From the NCBI GenBank assembly GCA_003550325.1, contig QKWP01000072.1, forward strand, positions 81,934-145,933: 64,000 bases of DNA, written 5' to 3'. Of this stretch, positions 1-11,496 are shown in pieces. The translations under genes were made by a program, and so were the position numbers. The notes under the pieces are model-generated. The model saw only the letters and a list, made by a program, of their open reading frames with translations. It had not been told where the DNA came from and searched no databases. Every line of letters begins with the position of its first letter. Positions within the stretch are counted from its first letter, which is position 1. This stretch comes from Gigaspora rosea. Lineage: Eukaryota > Glomeromycota > Glomeromycetes > Diversisporales > Gigasporaceae.

Positions 1-5
1 TAGAC

Positions 6-355
6 CATATGGAGTGCTCCGTATTAAAAGGGCCCATTTTTACAATTTTTTGAAAAATGAGTTTTTATTAAATTCATGTAAATTTTGACATAATTGATAT
101 TTTTCAATTATTAATAAAAGTTGATTTGCATAATAAAAAATCAAGATAATTTAAAAAGAAAAATTACATGAGGCTGCGTAGAGCCAACACGTCACGAGAT
201 TATCCGATAGTCACCTGCCTTCTTTAACCAATCAAAATCGTGAAATTTAATTAATCCCGAATCAGTCCGAAAATCAAAACAAATGGTTAAACTCAATTAT
301 CTCAAAATGAGATAAATGTAAAAATGGGACCTTTTAATACGGAGCACTCCATATG
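6..355. mobile_element. Tc1/mariner-type MITE
   Basis: Terminal inverted repeats of about 38 bp face each other at 6-43 and 318-355 (outer part TGGAGTGCTCCGTATTAAAA), with one mismatch seen. A TA at 8-9 and 352-353 fits a mariner-type target duplication. There is no coding capacity, so it is non-autonomous. Family is inferred from the TA and the TIR structure. Confidence 0.75.
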
Positions 356-715
356 TTAATAATTAATAAGCAAAATATGCAAAGGAAAAAAATTTTTTCC
401 AATAAACTTATCTAATAATTCGAAGCTGTCAACTTGGTATTTGTATCTATTAGAGTTGGCGCCGAAACCCTTGTGTCAATCTGAAAATTTTGGGTTTCGG
501 AAACTCGAAATCTCACCTGAAACTTCATTCGAAACTCGAAACCTCACCTGAAAAAAAAAAAACCACCCAAACTTCCATATAAATTAATTGCATTGATGTA
601 TGTTATGTATCTCTTCAATATACATCAATCACACTGATGTAAGTAATATATCTCCTTAAAGAAATCAATAATTTATTGCATGCGTGCAATCCTTTTTTGT
701 TATTATGATTAACAA
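356..715. other. Gene-free AT-rich stretch
   Basis: No gene is visible. A short motif, AGAGTTGGC, at about 452 has an inverted partner near 1300-1309 (GCCAAC) and related ends near 31285 and 32780. This could be a decayed TIR element of about 860 bp straddling the left edge of duplicated block A; weak evidence. Confidence 0.4.
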
Positions 716-1553
716 GTACAATATGAAAGGCATAATTCCGAAGTTTATATTCTGACAATCGAGGTTGCTTTTGCACATCGATTTTTTTTTTTTACTTATT
801 ACATAAAAATTGGATACAATATCAAGTAATAATAAGAAAGTAATAGTACGTCCATATCTACTAATGGTCGAATTTTATAAGTTACCACATAATTAAATAA
901 ATTGTCGGTATCAACAGGCATCAAATACTTATCGATTCTTTATTGGCAATTTTTTCTATTGTCCTAGAATTTTGAAATCAGTTGTAATAATGGTATGATA
1001 TTAAAAATAAAGTTGACCAGCTTTAAAAAAAACCGTGCAAAACGAGGCAGAGAAAAAATTTTCCAAAACCATAATTAAAATTATCTATATAATTTTATAA
1101 TTTATTCAAAAAATAACTTTACATTTTGGGTTCTGTTTGATTAAAAATGAGTAAACTTTATAATAAATTTGATTATAGGTTCGTTTTTCAGATTATATTT
1201 TCGGGGTTTCGGAGTTTCGATTTTTTTGAAAGAATCCAAACTAGTTTCGGATTAGAACCCTTCTGAAACTAGTTTTAAGGTAGGTAGGTTTCGTTTCGAT
1301 GCCAACATTAATTCATCATATTAAGATATATTATGGACGCGTTGGTGTAATCGCAGATTCTAACCGACGAGTTAGGCCTAGAGCACCCAATTCTTTTGGT
1401 GACTATATCGCGTCTAACTAAGGAGCACAGTCGACGCGTCCTCTTTGAATTACTCATGTTAACACCAATCTGCAGGCCTGATGAAGAATTAATGAAGAAG
1501 TGTTGGAGATTAATATTTCATGGAAAGCTTTAATCTACATAATAATGCAAAGT

Positions 1554-1654
1554 AGAGTTGCTTGCCGTAATTGTTTTAACAAGTTGTAATATTACAACCT
1601 ATATGTCGTAATATTGCAACCTATATGTTGTAATTAATTACGGCTGGCAACTCT
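1554..1654. mobile_element. 101-bp MITE with 10-bp target duplication
   Basis: Ends AGAGTTGC..GCAACTCT are inverted repeats. The direct repeat AATGCAAAGT flanks it at 1544-1553 and 1655-1664. Copy B at about 33018 has only one such flank (AATGCGAAGA), so it is the empty site. The target duplication length suggests a Mutator-like source, which is inference. Confidence 0.75.
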
Positions 1655-2038
1655 AATGCAAAGTAAGTTAATTGGTGCTGGGAAAATGTGTATTAGTAAT
1701 GGTGGAAGGATGAATGTTTTGAGGGGAATTCTAAGTAGCTAACGTGTATAAAAGCCTCATAAATTTACCTTAATTGTATCTTTAGCTGTATCCTCATTTA
1801 TGAATAAAGACTTCTATGTGATTCATATCTTATATTAATGGTCTTGTCTGCTATGAACGTATTGAAAGTTTATATTGTGATTTGCTATATTTTCTACTAT
1901 TTATTTTTTTGATTTGATTACTCATTTATTATCGCAAAATACATGTTCAAAACACCTGTTACATCCATTATTCCCGTCCGTGTACTTTGCCTGTCACCTT
2001 TATTTATCATCCTTTCAGTTTACTAATCTGACTATCTA

Positions 2039-2402
2039 GTGTTCCAAAAAAAGGATCCGAATGGATCTGGTACTTTTAATGGGTGTGAATGTAGCATTTT
2101 ACTAAGAGTACCAGAACTGAAACTGTACGTATAATTAATATGTAAACACACTACCGGCAACAGACTCCGTTTGCCTTTCACATGTGTCTTTGGACAGTAG
2201 TTGTCTTTCAAACCGTATTCGGTTTATGCAATGAGGTTTACTGGCTACAGACACACATGAGAGACAAACGAAGTCTGTTGCTAGTATTGTAGTGTTTCTA
2301 TATTAATTATAGGTACAGTTTCAGTTATGGTACCCTTAGTAAGACGCTACATTCTTACTCATTAAAAATACTAGATCCATTTGGTTCCGTTTTTGTGAAC
2401 AT
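2039..2402. mobile_element. Foldback MITE, copy in block A
   Basis: A near-complete palindrome: the left arm (GTTCC..GGATCCGAATGGATC onward) pairs with the right arm ending near 2402, each about 170 bp. The equivalent in block B is 33427-33781, so it was present before the duplication. A TA precedes it at 2037-2038; a clear TA on the right survives only in copy B. Confidence 0.7.
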
Positions 2403-2839
2403 TGTCCCTTTTGCTAATAACTGAGTACTATTTGAGATTTTGTATATGCACATTTACGATAATTAATTAAGTATTATCAATTTATCACCAACTGGCTGTT
2501 AAGAATTGTAATCAATTTGTATCATTTAATAAAATCAATTTAATTAGCCAAGTTTATTCAATTAAATGAACCCGATAACTTATAAAGAAATTTGGATAAT
2601 TAGACTATTAAAAGCAAAAGGCAATGTGCGTATTAAAAAAAATTTTGTAGGCTAATTGCATATCTAATTATTCAGAAAAAAAATTTGCGACGAAATCGCT
2701 ATATGATCATATTCAATATGTTACAAATGAAAATATATAATTTTGTGTTTCATAAATTAAATAATGAACATAGTTATAATTTAATAAGCACAAGATAAAC
2801 TAAAAAAAATAATTAATAAAACTCTTAGGAAAAATAACC

Positions 2840-4760
2840 CAGTATATTATTTTTCTCAAAGAATCATTGTCAAAGAAAAGTTCATCAGGATTGTACTTTA
2901 CTCTGACGTTTTCAAACTCATTTATACGTTTTCCCAAATGTTTATGTACATATAGGATAATACCAGGTACGTATTTTCACATTTTGCCTCAATGTAGTTG
3001 AGCATTATTATATTTCTTCATCCATATCTCGACCAATTACTTGAAAAATCAAGGAAACCTTAAGTACCACTAATAGACAAAACTTCAAGTAAACAAATAA
3101 TATATGTCTGGGTTTTCGAAGCAAGCAAACATTTGGATGCTTTGTTGATTCTAAATTCTGCTGCAATATTTAACAGATACTTTTTATCTGCAGCTAACTC
3201 ATAAATCTAAGAGATAAAGGAAGAAAAAGAGGTTAGGGAATATATTAAAAATGAATATAATTTATATCGTATAAGCTTTACAAACATTACCCGTTTAACA
3301 ATATAATTGACTTTGTCGATGACATTTGAAAAATCCTTAATTTACATACAGTAATATAATTGTTAGTTGATATATGCTATAGCCAAACTCATATCTTAAT
3401 TAAACCAGAGATTGGAAATGATGAACTTTGAGGAATAATTTTATCATATGCTCGAATTTTTCATAGATCAATGAATTTTTCATATTAAAATCAAATAAGA
3501 TTGCTAAATAGTATAAACCTTAGCAATTAGTATCGGTATTATGTTATTTACATAAATATAACTTTTTATATGACCAATGTTCAAGTGAATGTTTGATTAA
3601 AAATTTTAATGATTGATGCATCGTAATTAATTCCAATCTCTATTTTAAACATCTACTTACATGATTAACTTTGAAGGCAAACTCATGGTCCATACAAGGA
3701 ATGTGATCGATACCACTCTGTAAAAAATTCGAGAAAATTTAAAAATATTTAAAATCTACATTTAATAGTTAAGAAACACACTTGATAATGAATTGCGTCA
3801 GGTGCTTGTAAAATCATTTCACTTTCATGATCAACACCTGCTTTAAAGAGAAGATGAGTAATGAAAGTGGGTAGATTCCGGATAGTTAACAACATGTTGA
3901 TAAATATGGTCTCTAAATTCGAGCTCAATGTTTTGGAAGGCCGATTCGATTTACAATTTGACCTGATTTTCAGCAACATTGAAGTCGGTTCTCTTGTAAA
4001 AATTTATCATTCTTTTCAATAAGGCCAACTGTATTGAATGGCCAATAGAAATCTTTAACACTATCATTATTCAATACATCATTTTTGAGGTTTTCAGGTT
4101 TCCAATAATCCGAAATATTCGGAAGGAATCTTTCATTGCCAAATTAAACATTGGTTCGACTATAAAAGTGAGCTTCCTAAGAGACCTTTAGTACAGAATC
4201 AATGTTTAAGGGCCGGATAAATACATGATTTACTTCATTTATTTTTGTTTTTTTTTAAAAAAAAAAATCACCAAAACTGATTCTAGCAGCATTCATTTCA
4301 ATAGGATCAATCTCATCAGAGAACTCACAAAGTTCTCCATTGGCTGTCACAATTTGAAAAGAAATAACTTTTTTTGGGATGCATGCATTTGCGCATCTCG
4401 CACCGTGAGAACCTGTCGACACAATCACGTATTTAATAAAGTCGCAGCATCCAATGTCAATGGAGGGTCATGTTTCCTTAACTTTTTATCGAGATCTTTA
4501 AGGTAAACACTTATATATTCAATCGAGTAAATTAATTAAAATAAAACCTTGAATTTACTAATCTTTAAAGATCTTTTCCTTACCTGCTTCGGTGGTAGCT
4601 GTCCAAGTTTTCAATCATTCATTATATTGAATCTAAATAGCATTTAAATCATTAACTATTACTAAATATCCATTAGTAACACTAAAACTGCTCCAAGTAT
4701 GACCCGCAGTAGCACAACGAATTTTCTTATTATTTTCCTTTGTTATTTTTACGATTTTTT
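2840..4760 (-). pseudogene. FAD-linked sugar-1,4-lactone oxidase-like pseudogene (copy A)
   Basis: Minus-strand exon remnants match the D-arabinono-1,4-lactone / L-gulonolactone oxidase family (FAD-binding PCMH fold; erythroascorbate synthesis in fungi). The first recognisable exon encodes KITKENNKKIRCATAGHTWS, where AGHTWSS is the FAD-site motif. The next carries a degraded form of the STGSHGA motif. A later exon at about 3660-3722, with a good acceptor and a GTAAGT donor, encodes SGIDHIPCMDHEFAFKVNH. The last exon ends near 2845. Breaks: a stop replaces the codon after NAI in the first exon, the following exon has lost the STGSHGA frame, the 5' end of the gene is missing (a stop lies upstream of FKKIVK), and the terminal FGK-stop is deleted. 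The family is recognised from motifs; substrate is not established. Confidence 0.75.
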
Positions 4761-5603
4761 TAAATCATGTAAATGTACGAGGATTTTTTATCAATAATTT
4801 ATTGTTTATGCTTATCATGCACGAGGATTTTTCTCAATAATTTGAATTTTTTCAATGGCAAACATTTTTAGGTGAGCATGTTTAGAATATAACGTTACAC
4901 TATCGTATTAAGCAAGTCCTTATTTACAACACTTTCTAAATCACTGTGGTTAACTATTAGCATTTTTACTTTACACTAAATAAAGATGTTCCTATTGTAT
5001 TAATCAAGCCTTATTTTAACTACAAATTAGTTAACTTATTACCATTTTTGTCACTGAGGAAAAACAATTTTGTGTGGTTTACATATTGTAAGTTAGAACT
5101 ATTTGCTGGTTAATAATAAAAAAAATTTATTACAATGAGGGATTTCAAAAAATTGGGTTCGAAATTAATAATTCGACGCCTGATTTCATAATACTTTTAA
5201 AAGTATATGCTTATTTTCGTAAGGTAGATGCTTATCAAAAGAAATTAATTTATTAACGACTACCCATTTAATTTTTTTTTTATTCGGAACTTTAAACAGC
5301 AAGTAAGATCTTTATTTTCAAAATAAGTCAATTATGAAACTTCCTAATTCGAGAATCTTCAAATCTGCGGTGTATTAATTTATAAGTTTGCTGCTTTCAC
5401 GAAATGGGAAACAAAAAGATTTTAATACAGTGCACCTATTTATTTCCGAACTACGCTGTTTTTTTTTTTTAATTCAGAAACCCAACATCTTCATTTTTTT
5501 TTTTTTTATAAACTTCTTTTTAACACTATTTTCATTTGATTATATTCATTTATATTTTTAATCTCGTCACAATTTAAATATTTAATCATTGATAGTCGAA
5601 GTA

Positions 5604-5769
5604 CCGTAGAGCACTGCATAAAGTACCACCAAAAATAATACCCTACCACATAAAGTACCCCTTCTCCACCAATAAAATCACTGGGTTCGTGAATAGTACC
5701 CGGTACTATTCAATTTTAAAAATGAGGTTTTTGAATAAGACCCCGGGTGCTATATGCAGTGTTCTACGG
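5604..5769. mobile_element. Mariner-type MITE with empty site in copy B
   Basis: Inverted ends CCGTAGAGCACTGCAT..ATGCAGTGTTCTACGG are flanked by TA at 5602-5603 and 5770-5771. Block B reads GTCGAAATAACTTGATGG at the equivalent place (about 37455), with one TA, so the insertion came after the duplication or was absent from that copy. Confidence 0.85.
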
Positions 5770-6409
5770 TAATTTGATGGATTAGGTGCGTGAATCACAT
5801 ACATATTTGAAAATTTCGTGATAACACTGAAAACTTAATGTAAACGATAAAAAATTTAAACCGTATATAAGAACTTAAAATTCAATAAAAACAGTTTAAT
5901 GTTACTTCTTGATACAATAAATTCAAATTGAACTTGTTATGGTACAATAGATATACTGTAAGTGAATCAAAAATAAATTATTTCTAAGAAAAAACTATCA
6001 TCTAACAAACTATAAATAAATTCTGCATTATAACACAACGCATCGATACTTGGATTTTCTATAACTTGCTGCCATACTATAATTATATAAAGGTTCTTAC
6101 ACTAGTTTGATTTAATAAAAATTTATGCTGTACTAATCAAAATTTAAACTATCCAATTTTATATATTAATGTATATATAACGCAAAGTACTAACAAAGTT
6201 ATTTTCAGTTTACAATAAATGTTATTTTTACGATATTTAACTTTATGTTGATAAAATTGTAAAGCATAGATATTAACATTCGTAACGATACCTTTCTTTT
6301 TTTTTTCTTTTTGACAATATAAAGCAAAAATAAGGTAACGTCCAACGGTTTGAGTTAGACCACTTAACAACCCTAGTTTGTACGTTTTAAAATTTTTGAT
6401 TGGCTTAGA

Positions 6410-6410
6410 N
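6410..6410. other. Single-N contig join
   Basis: The sequence after the N (6411-6635) repeats the sequence before it (about 6112-6340) with small differences. The two then diverge. This looks like two contigs with overlapping or paralogous ends placed end to end. Confidence 0.8.
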
Positions 6411-7878
6411 ATTTAATAAAAATTTATGCTGTACTAATCAAAATTTAAACTATCCAATTTTATATATTAATGTATATATAACGCAAAGTACTAACAAAGT
6501 TATTTCGGTTTACAATCAATATTATTTTTACGATATTTAACTTTATGTTGATAAAATTGTAAAGCATAGATATTAACATTCGTAACGATACCTTTCTTTT
6601 TTTTTGACAATATAAAGCAAAAATAAGATAACATGAAACTCAAATAATTATGGCATAAAATTTCTTAAAGACGATATCTATTGTACACTTTATATATTAG
6701 AGTGTTTAAACTTAACCCGAATTTCAAAAATTATCACGTGTTTGAAAATTCAAAATTGAAATTATGAATGTCAACTAAAAGAAATGAATGATTCTGGTTC
6801 ATATTGTAATACTACTAGCAATCATTGTCTTCCTTTAAATCCGGATATCTAGTTTAATTTCAATTTAATTAATAAACGATCTGGTTTAATAGGGGTTTCA
6901 GAGTTAACTTATTTTGAAAATAAGTGGGAGTTCGTAAAGTCCTATTTCTGTTTTGAAATTTCGAATTCAGAAAATGAAATAAGAGTTATCTGAAGATAAA
7001 ATATGCAATCTTTTTTGATAAAATTTCGAAGGAAAATTAAAACCAGAGAAACATTTTATTTTTCCAATTTATAATTCAACGCAGTAAAATCGCTATTTAA
7101 AAATCTGAAATGCGCCACTTACTTGTTAATTTTGAAAATAAGGCAATTTTTTGAAAGAAATTGAAATTTTTGCTCGAAACCAAAATTCGATACATGAATT
7201 TAATCATAAGTAGCTGCGCGACGCAGTCACGCTAAACCAGGAACGGATTTGCACAATTAATTTGGTATGACTAGAACAAGTTCATGTGGGTGATTGGTTT
7301 AATAATTTACAAGAAAGTTGAATAATTTAATTGGTGTTAATGAATTGATAATTTTATGTTTTAAGTTAAAATTGAATAAAATCAAATAAGAAGAGCTACC
7401 TAATCTAAATGGTTGTAAGGTCAAAATTGAAATAGCTAAAGTTAGGTATTTGTAATATTCATAATATTTTGCAAATGGTATAATGGTAAAAAGTATATGA
7501 ATCGGAAGAAAGTTAGAGATGGTTACAAAGAAAAAAAAAAAGAATAATATTTATTGCTTAATATTGTGTTAAGATATTTTGTGATAATGTGTTTAATTAC
7601 AATTGTTAGTGAATAAATAGTGTGAATAAACAAGTAAATCAGAGGTTATCGATGTTGTAATTGTCATATTGTTGTGATGCATAAAAAACAGGCAATGATT
7701 TATAGTTAGATAAAGTGGGAGTAGATTGTAATGACGTAATTAATTTAATATAATATATTGTGGTTATTGAAGATAGTGTAATTAGCGATATATATATTAT
7801 ATGTACACATAGTTAATATAAGTAAAATAAAATATAAGCAAATAATTATGACTAATTTGAATCATTTAAATATTAATA
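6411..7878. other. Gene-free AT-rich stretch
   Basis: After the repeated 225 bp next to the N, nothing coding is visible on either strand. Poly-A and poly-T runs and short AT repeats only. Confidence 0.6.
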
Positions 7879-8935
7879 ATTGGCGGGTCGGATTTTTTTT
7901 TTTTTTTTTAAAAAAAAAAATAACTTTGCATGGCCTAAATTCATTTATGTTATCTAAGGTCACGCAAAGTTAATTCTTCGGTTTGCATAACATGGAATCA
8001 GAAAATTTTGGACCTATCGGGTAATTCCGGAAATTTAAGGTCATCATCGGATGACACCGGAGAAAAAATTAAATGGCAAAAATGGAATAATTGGCACTAG
8101 TGATACGGACTGACCTCGGCCCATCGGCCGGGTGGGCAGGCGGGTCGGCCCTTGACCCATATCCCTACAGGTCAGCCCGGCCGAAATATAGTTCGCCTGA
8201 TAGAATTTCATTGTAAGGACATTCTCAAGTTAGTGCTTGCAGCCGATAATCATCTATCCAACCAAAATCGAATAGTCGACTTTTCTAGTCGCTATTTATA
8301 AATTCAACTAGTCAATTAGGAGTTCTGATTACATGTCCTTTTCGCTGATTGAAGCACTGATTATCGATTATAAGTTAGTAAACCACCGTCATACATTATC
8401 CCTTTTATTTCCAACCATGAGAAAATAACCTGGTATATCACCGACTATAAGAGGACCCATCGGGCCCTCTTATAACCACTTCTTATTCACAAATATAGTA
8501 GATCCTCCATATATATGCATCTCATGCACTCTTCCTACTATTTGTAATTTATGTTACATTATATTGTATGTGTGCTTATGATGTGTTGACGATTAACTAA
8601 AGTCGACTTTTTGAGATCATTATCTCAAGCATCCCATAGTGTAATTTTTTTAGTAATCTTAGTAATCGAAATATTGCACAAGTATTGTGGTGTAATTCTA
8701 ATTACTTTATATTGAGAAGATCAAATTATAAACCTATTTTGCATTCTTGTTTGACTGAAAGATTTTTTACAATATGATCGGCCCGGTCGACCGGGCCGAT
8801 TAATTTTAGCAGCCGGGTCGGCCCGAGAATTTGCATCACTAATTGGCACAATAGGAATTAAAAAAAATTTTTTTTTTGGAAAAATTGGGTCGGCGGGTTA
8901 TGCAAAAAGAAAAATTAACTTTGCGTGGCCTTAGA
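7879..8935. repeat. Hairpin and repeated motif surrounding the hAT element
   Basis: TAACTTTGCATGGCC at about 7921 pairs with GGTCACGCAAAGTTA ending at about 7974 to make a hairpin. A further copy, TAACTTTGCGTGGCC, lies at about 8918. GGCGGGT motifs occur at both edges. This may be an older element that the hAT copy (8098-8841) landed in; the boundaries are unclear. Confidence 0.4.
8098..8841. mobile_element. Non-autonomous hAT element, GC-rich
   Basis: Ends TAGTGATAC..GCATCACTA are imperfect inverted repeats. A perfect 8-bp target duplication, ATTGGCAC, lies at 8090-8097 and 8842-8849, diagnostic of hAT transposition. The subterminal parts are unusually GC-rich for this window (CGGCCCGGTCGACCGGGCCG near 8779) and self-complementary. 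No transposase is encoded. Confidence 0.85.
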
Positions 8936-9003
8936 ATTTTACCTGCAATTCATTGGTCAATCTTAATCGCGGTGGTCACGTGACTTTTTTAAAATCGCCA
9001 TTA

Positions 9004-9263
9004 GGGTGTCCAGGATTATGATCCGGTAAATGCTAAATTATATCCAGTAAATTGCAAATTATGCGAATTATGCGAATTTTGAGTTATTAGCCAATAAAAT
9101 TTCAAAAAGAACAACAAGTTAGGTGATTACAGTCACCAGTTTATTTATTTAACCAATCAATTTTTGCTTACATGCTGCATGAAAGTGTGCGGATTATGCG
9201 ATTTCATATAGTAAAAATCGCAAATTATGCGCATATTATACCGGATCATTATCCTGGACACCC
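9004..9263. mobile_element. Mariner-type MITE (GGGTGTCCAGG family)
   Basis: TIRs GGGTGTCCAGGATTATGATC and its near-complement at 9240-9263 are flanked by TA (9002-9003, 9264-9265). Inner repeats of GCAAATTATGCG lie near both ends. A 111-bp relative with ends GAGTGTCCAGGG lies at 43772-43882. Confidence 0.85.
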
Positions 9264-9764
9264 TAATCGCCGTGTCTCAAAAAAGTAATAAAATTTTTGG
9301 GGTACATTTAGGTGTATCAAAAAAGTAAGTGCAGGAGTCTCAAAAACGTAAGTTTTGCGTTGCGTATAGTCTTTACGGGATCATCCATTTATCAGACTGA
9401 TCTGTGTCGATTTGTTTTTTAAATCTGGCATCAGCTACAATTTAGTCGGTCATCTAAGCACCTCTGACCTACTAGAATCGGCTATGGCTATAGCTGGTCA
9501 CAAACAGCTATAACCAGCGTTTAAAATCAATGTTCTCAGTGTTCTCAGAGAACATTACACAATTTTTGGAAACATAAATTATTAAAATATGTTCTCTAAT
9601 TGAGAACATTCAATAAATTTTTTAATATTAAAAAAATTTAATTTTCCTACATAAAGAACATTAAAATTTTACTAAAATTAAGAATTTAAAAATGTTCTTT
9701 TTGAGAACATAAAACCAAGTTTGAATTTTAAATACTGGCTATAACTGTAACTGTACCCATCTCT

Positions 9765-9912
9765 ATACGTGATATGCATCACTCCATTCTTGGTATACAA
9801 TTTGTGAAATTTTCAATATCACTCCGTTCCTGGTATTACTACGTGATATGCATCACTCCATTCCTGGTATTACTACATAATATGCATCACTCCCGTTCCT
9901 GGTATATTTTGT
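9765..9912. repeat. Short tandem array, ATATGCATCACTCC unit
   Basis: About four diverged units share GTGATATGCATCACTCCATT followed by CCTGGTATTACTAC. A related unit appears at 19500, on the far side of the retrotransposon, so the array was split by the insertions. Confidence 0.6.
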
Positions 9913-10003
9913 GATATTACATATATAGTTGGGGTGAAATTCATTTTTAATTTTTTTAATTTCAACAATAATTTCAACAATAATTTCAACATTTTTAATA
10001 TAT

Positions 10004-10593
10004 TGTTACAGTACCGGAAGCCTTCTTTAATTCCGATAGAGTAACAATCACACGGCTCCTGAGATCCCTTACTTTGGGCGTGAAGCAGTGTGCAAGAGGG
10101 AAGTATAGTTTCTTTTATGTCTGTAAGAAACTACACACTTCTCTAAGGCAGTTCAGTATAAAACAACAAGAGATAATACACAGTTTATTAATTTAACAAG
10201 AGGGCTATTCCAAGGTGTTTGTTCCTTAGAAATCCCAAAAGTTTATTAATAATAAGAGAGGAGGATAAATAATATAAAGGTAAAGATAAAATACAATGTC
10301 TGGATCTGTCTAAAACTAAGGGAAAAAAGGTGGGTTTATATATCTATTGAGCTAAGCGTCGCTAAGCGTCGTTAAGCGTCGCTAAGCGTCATTAAGCGTC
10401 ACTAAATGTCGTTAAGCGTCGCTAAGCGTCATTAAGCGTCACTAAGCGTCGTTAAGCGTCGCTAAGCGTCATTGAGTGTCATTGCACATCAATTTCGCAT
10501 ATCACTATTACTAAATACAGTTATTACAAAATTTCCTTATTAAGTTCTAATTTTCAACTAATTTTTACCAAAATTAAAACCTATTCTATAACA
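10004..10593 (-). repeat. 3' LTR of the Ty3 element
   Basis: 590 bp, starting TGTTACAGTACCGG and ending TATTCTATAACA on the plus strand. It is the downstream LTR because the genes run on the minus strand. It holds the decamer array at 10351-10490. Confidence 0.92.
10351..10490. repeat. Decamer minisatellite inside the 3' LTR
   Basis: Thirteen to fourteen head-to-tail 10-bp units of the form GCTAAGCGTC / GTTAAGCGTC / ATTAAGCGTC, the last ones decayed. The same array is in the other LTR at 19067-19206. Repeats of one helical turn in an LTR could be protein-binding sites, which is inference. Confidence 0.85.
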
Positions 10594-10607
10594 TTTCTCT
10601 CCCCTTT
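10594..10607 (-). other. Polypurine tract of the Ty3 element
   Basis: Read on the minus strand, the purine run AAAGGGGAGAGAAA abuts the 3' LTR. This is the expected place and composition for the plus-strand primer of reverse transcription. Confidence 0.75.
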
Positions 10608-11400
10608 AAGAACGAACTCCGTGAGTTCTAATTTGGGGAAGGACTTGAGAAAGTTCGGCATCAGTTAACCTCGTAATCATTGTATAAGTAATATAGGTTG
10701 TTCGAGAGATATTTTCTAGAGGTCGATTAGAGAAAAGCAATTTCATCCGTCTGGCACACTTCCATGTGTCTCGGGCTCTTCTTTCTCCTTGAGTCTTCTC
10801 AATTATTGATTGAATATCTTCATGAGCATCAGGGTACTTGTCTATAAGGTTACCAAGATAATAATAAGCTTCGAGCAGCTTAGTCTGGTCTTGTCTGTTT
10901 CTAGTTCGAGTTTTAATTCGTTTGAGAATTTTCTGTAATTTCTCTTGATACGTTATTCCAGTATATGGAGGGGTAGAGGTCTGAGTTAGAGGTCCACAAG
11001 GTTGGATAATATCTTGTATAATCCTGCTTAATTTTTCAGGTAATGGGGCAGGAGTGACTTCTTCTTGATTAGTAATTGGAACTGTTAACGCTTCTTCTTG
11101 TATATCTTCTAGTTCCAAGTTCGGGTTTATTTCTTCTGTGTCATTTACTTCTGGTAAATTAATTTCTAATTGCTCTGTGTCTTCTAGAGTGTTCAGAAAA
11201 TTATTTGAGTCTGGCTCAAGAAAAGAAGTAATTACATTAGTAAGGTCAATAGTCTGAGTGGTATCATTATTATCACATAACCATACACATTGTGATGTAA
11301 TCCACAATGCATAATTTTGGGCGGCATTATCTTGTTTCCATGTCTGAAAAAGGTATTGGAGGGCTAACAAGGTTTGAGGTTGCAATGTAGGGGTAGTCAT
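10606..11400 (-). CDS. Extra ORF of the Ty3 element, 264 aa
   Basis: Lies between integrase and the 3' LTR, the position env takes in retroviruses. The protein shows no signal peptide or membrane segment, so nothing suggests an envelope. It has an acidic, Pro/Thr-rich middle (about 75-150) and a basic, helix-prone C-terminal half (KILKRIKTRTRNRQ at about 160; KTQGERRARDTWKCARRMK at about 205-223). It resembles nothing I can name. It is open throughout and follows the integrase gene by about 100 bases. Confidence 0.6.
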   Translation of the reverse strand: MTTPTLQPQTLLALQYLFQTWKQDNAAQNYALWITSQCVWLCDNNDTTQTIDLTNVITSFLEPDSNNFLNTLEDTEQLEINLPEVNDTEEINPNLELEDIQEEALTVPITNQEEVTPAPLPEKLSRIIQDIIQPCGPLTQTSTPPYTGITYQEKLQKILKRIKTRTRNRQDQTKLLEAYYYLGNLIDKYPDAHEDIQSIIEKTQGERRARDTWKCARRMKLLFSNRPLENISRTTYITYTMITRLTDAELSQVLPQIRTHGVRS

Positions 11401-11496
11401 TTTTGGGAAAATTCCAAAAGGGGTAGTTGTATAAATACATTTTGAGGTTTTACGAATTAAATTGTGTGTTTCATCCCCTTGTAGATCAAATTTCTT

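Larger units (their letters stand above)
716..6409. repeat. Duplicated block, copy A
   Basis: This stretch matches 27463-38117 in the same orientation, beginning at ATGAAAGGCATAATTC and running to the N at 6410. Similarity is high by eye over single-copy-looking DNA, a foldback MITE and a decayed oxidase gene. Copy A lacks the pogo and MULE-type insertions of copy B. It carries two MITEs (1554-1654, 5604-5769) that copy B lacks. Confidence 0.85.

Noticed and set aside
6149-6370. 73-aa minus-strand frame, also at 37855-38247 in longer form
   Set aside because: Repeated because the block is duplicated; Ile/Tyr/Lys-rich, no domain, ATG placement not shared in a meaningful way.
8101-8200. GC-rich patch as a tRNA or rRNA fragment
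   Set aside because: No cloverleaf or A/B box layout; it belongs to the hAT element with an 8-bp duplication.
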